Below are positions 61,837 through 64,000 of a stretch of 64,000 nt of DNA, piece by piece. The translations under genes and the position numbers were made by a program. Positions within the stretch are counted from its first letter, which is position 1. Each line of letters opens with the position of its first letter. Origin of the DNA: Skermanella pratensis (lineage in GTDB: Bacteria; Pseudomonadota; Alphaproteobacteria; Azospirillales; Azospirillaceae); NCBI RefSeq assembly GCF_008843145.1, contig NZ_CP030265.1, positions 2,094,001 to 2,158,000 of the forward strand. Direction: 5' to 3'. The notes under the pieces are model-generated. The model searched no databases. It was not told the DNA's origin and saw only the letters and a list, made by a program, of their open reading frames with translations.

Positions 61837-62943
61837 TCAGTCGCCGGCCCCGGCGGTCTGGAACATGGCAAGGGTTTCCGGCCCGAGCCATGTCGCGAGC
61901 GACCCGCCGCAGACCATCCCGGCAACGAAGATGGCCGCCGCTAGCGCCATCTGCCTGACGCGCCCGCCTCGCCGGCCGCCGTCAAGGACCTCGGCCTCCG
62001 AGCCGCCCGACCCCGGCTTCTCCGGATCGACACCCCCCGCATCCCCCTCGCCATCGGGCGCCAGGGTGGTGAACTCCGGCTTCGCCAGCGTCTCGGTGAT
62101 CGTCTGAGTGACTGTGTCGAACGAGAACTCGGCGTCCGGCAGGCGCCGATGCCGGTGGACGCGGCCCAGCAGTTCGGCGGTCAGGAATATGTAGTCCTGG
62201 GTCGAATGGGTGCCGCGGTTGAACAGGGTCGAGGGCGCCCGCTTGACCTCGGCCTTCAGGATCTCCGGATCGAAGCGGATCCGGTTCCGGTACAGCAGGC
62301 CGGAGAACTGGCTTCCCAGATCCTTCAGCGTCTGCTGGTCGCGGCGGGTCCCCTCGAACAGCGATACCAGGATGCCGTTGACCACGAGACCGGGGCTGAG
62401 GCCGCCGCGAAGCGCGTTCACGGTCTCCACCGTCCGCTGCACGCCCTGGATCGAGAAGGCGCCCGACGTGGTCGGGATCAGCACGCTGTCGGCGGCGATC
62501 AGCGCGCTGAGCGACAGCAGGCCCATGGCCGGCGGACAGTCGATCACGACGAAATCGAAGCGGTCCTCCGAGAACGTCAGGTAGCGCTTGAGCCCGTGGT
62601 TGGGCCTGACCCGGTCGTCCAGCCCGGTTTCCAGCAAGGTCAGCGCCCGGGTGGAAGGGATGATCCACAGGTTCTGAACCACGGTCTCGTGCAGCGCATC
62701 CTCGATCACCGCCTGCTTGCGGATGACGTCCACCAGATTGGGCGACGCACCCGTGCGCGACAGAACGGTCGTGCTGCTCTGCTGCGGGTCGATGTCGACC
62801 AGCAGGCAACGGTATCCCGCCGCCGCGAGGCACACGGACAGGTTCAGCGAAACCGTCGTCTTTCCGACGCCGCCCTTGTGGTTGTAGATGGCGATCGTAT
62901 GGGCCGGCGAGGTTCGGGGCGAGGCGTTCGGGCTCGATGTCAT
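61837..62943 (-). CDS. ParA/MinD-family ATPase with a C-terminal membrane segment
   Basis: A 368-residue protein. The deviant Walker A IYNHKGGVGKTTVSLNL, Walker A' region LVDIDPQQSSTTVLS and Walker B DFVVIDCPPAMGLL are all intact. Residues after 265 form a linker, then QMALAAAIFVAGMVCGGSLA is a membrane helix near the end. ParA proteins of chromosome or plasmid partition lack this. No ParB gene or parS-like site is next to it. It might position a membrane complex such as a polysaccharide exporter; the ABC-2 permease nearby fits that. Confidence 0.87.
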   Translation of the reverse strand: MTSSPNASPRTSPAHTIAIYNHKGGVGKTTVSLNLSVCLAAAGYRCLLVDIDPQQSSTTVLSRTGASPNLVDVIRKQAVIEDALHETVVQNLWIIPSTRALTLLETGLDDRVRPNHGLKRYLTFSEDRFDFVVIDCPPAMGLLSLSALIAADSVLIPTTSGAFSIQGVQRTVETVNALRGGLSPGLVVNGILVSLFEGTRRDQQTLKDLGSQFSGLLYRNRIRFDPEILKAEVKRAPSTLFNRGTHSTQDYIFLTAELLGRVHRHRRLPDAEFSFDTVTQTITETLAKPEFTTLAPDGEGDAGGVDPEKPGSGGSEAEVLDGGRRGGRVRQMALAAAIFVAGMVCGGSLATWLGPETLAMFQTAGAGD

Positions 62944-63081
62944 CAACAGGGTTCCGGAAGAGCGCCTTCAGGCAACACGGGCGGCTGCGGTTTCGTACCG
63001 AAGGTTTAACCCGCGCCGCCGGATTGGGCAACATCCCGCCGAACGATTTACCCATAAAGTCACGGCTGCGTGCCGTGACCG

Positions 63082-63299
63082 TCAGTTTCCGCCGAGCACG
63101 AAGGTGAAGGAGTTGTCCTTCATCCGCTGGTCGAGCGTCAGCATGTCACCCAGGGGAGAGGTCTTTACGGTTTCGACGATGCTGCTGAGGATCGGGCCGA
63201 CAAGATCGGGTTTAATGGCAGCAAGAGCGGTATCGAGCTCTTTGAACAGGCCGTCGAGGGCCGCGCCCTGGGTCTCGAACTGCCCCTGCAGCTGGGTTG
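63082..63299 (-). pseudogene. 5'-truncated gene remnant
   Basis: The frame reads QLQGQFETQGAALDGLFKEL, DTALAAIKPDLVGPILSSIV and ends KDNSFTFVLGGN at 63082. Composition is that of a real C-terminus, but an in-frame stop lies just upstream near 63302 and no start codon is present. Identity unknown. Confidence 0.6.
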
Positions 63300-63716
63300 G
63301 TTATGACGGCCCGGTACCTTTATACCACCTGCCCGAACCGCTCGGCAGCGGGCCGCAGTCCACACCGGCGCACGATTGAAGCGCGTTAGCCGGTGCCTCA
63401 TGGAGAGCCGACCCTTCGCTCCTAAATCTTGTCCTTCGGGGGGGGGAGCGGGTTGCTACGTCGGCGTGGAAAGATATGCAGGCAGAGCGGAGTACAGCAG
63501 TTCATAATCGATTTCGGCGTGAAGCCGGGGAATTCACGTAGATTCGATGGGCGGTAGTCGACTGGAGCCACCTGGAATGCAAATGAGGGCCAACCGACGG
63601 CCCTTTCTGATTCCGCGCCATGGAGCGCACGATGATCGACACAAGCCTTGATGGCGTGCCGAACTTCCCATCGAAGCGTCCCGCCCCCGACCGGCGGGCC
63701 GGATGCTTCGGAATTC
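63300..63716. other. Region without a supported gene
   Basis: About 420 bases. Open frames on the minus strand have poor composition and no ribosome site. It separates the truncated remnant from the ABC-2 permease end and may be a scar of rearrangement. Confidence 0.4.
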
Positions 63717-64000
63717 TCAATCCGCCTGGGCCTTCCGCGGCATGAAGCCGCGGGCCGGGTTGTAGCCATAGATGGCGGCGGCCAGGAACACGGCGAGCGC
63801 CAGCGCGGTCCAGCCCAGCGACTCCCAGTTGATCTGGACGTAGAGGGCGAACCGGATCAGTTCGACCGCGTGGGTGAACGGGTTGGCGGCGCAGATCTGG
63901 TAGAGCAGCACGCTGGATTCCTGCATCTTCCAGAGCGGATAGAGCGCCGAGGACAGGAAGAAGGTCGGGAAGATCACGAAGTTCATGACTCCCGCGAAGT
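63717..64000 (-). CDS. ABC-2 type transporter permease, C-terminal part
   Basis: The gene enters from the right edge. The visible 94 residues read GVMNFVIFPTFFLSSALYPL, ICAANPFTHAVELIRFALYV and WTALALAVFLAAAIYGYNPA. This NFVIFP.FFLS.ALYP followed by NP.TH..EL.R is typical of ABC-2 permeases of the NodJ/daunorubicin or polysaccharide export group. Three membrane segments are visible. The substrate cannot be told. Confidence 0.88.
   Translation of the reverse strand, partial: FAGVMNFVIFPTFFLSSALYPLWKMQESSVLLYQICAANPFTHAVELIRFALYVQINWESLGWTALALAVFLAAAIYGYNPARGFMPRKAQAD

Overview
The window is GC-rich DNA from a Gram-negative bacterium, most likely an alphaproteobacterium of the Rhodospirillales (Azospirillum/Skermanella type). 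That placement is inferred from HisKA_2 sensor kinases, a decaprenylphosphoryl-arabinose style gene set, EgtB, TamB and overall gene style. No marker gene here fixes the genus.

The window has two unlike halves joined at a tRNA-Met(CAT) gene (41157-41233, minus). Left of the tRNA (1-41.1 kb) is accessory DNA: short hypothetical genes, wide gaps, remnants, one IS4-family element, two serine recombinases, and a tyrosine integrase (40067-41089) lying against the tRNA 3' end. This fits an integrated element or genomic island whose far end is outside the window. Right of the tRNA (41.5-64 kb) genes are longer and more closely packed and look chromosomal.

Accessory half by region. 0-4.5 kb: DUF533 protein, periplasmic Cache protein and small unknowns. 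4.5-19.5 kb: a signalling cluster with four HisKA_2 kinases, two classical HisKA kinases, one kinase fragment and four receiver-only response regulators. No DNA-binding output domain was seen. Two kinase/receiver cassettes share the same overlapping stop/start. 19.5-24.3 kb: a Thr/Ser-rich membrane-anchored protein gene cut by a complete IS4-family element with clear ends and target duplication, plus a frameshifted cupin. 24.3-28.4 kb: a two-gene overlapping pair, then a large helicase plus primase-like protein preceded by an intrinsic terminator, then a tiny Asp-rich lipoprotein. 28.4-37 kb: MgtC-family protein, many small unknowns, a broken GNAT acetyltransferase, a PRC-barrel protein, and a serine recombinase that seems to lack its catalytic Ser. 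37-41 kb: a long perfect hairpin, an intact serine recombinase, a gene containing six phased octamers, and the integrase.

Chromosomal half. mnmA (tRNA 2-thiolation); a four-gene plus-strand operon (HAD-UbiA fusion, flippase-like membrane protein, DprE1-like oxidase, DprE2-like reductase) that should make and perhaps flip a polyprenyl-phosphate-linked D-arabinose; an FkbM methyltransferase; a very large TamB with one frameshift; an SGNH hydrolase; an AI-2E family transporter; an SH3-like secreted protein; an HtrA-like protease; a lipoprotein/proline-rich protein pair; an aldo/keto reductase; an NTF2-like protein; egtB for ergothioneine; a ParA-like ATPase with a C-terminal membrane segment; and the end of an ABC-2 permease.

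About ten genes carry apparent frameshifts. At least four lie in short G or C runs, including one in tamB, so part of the apparent decay may be sequence error.
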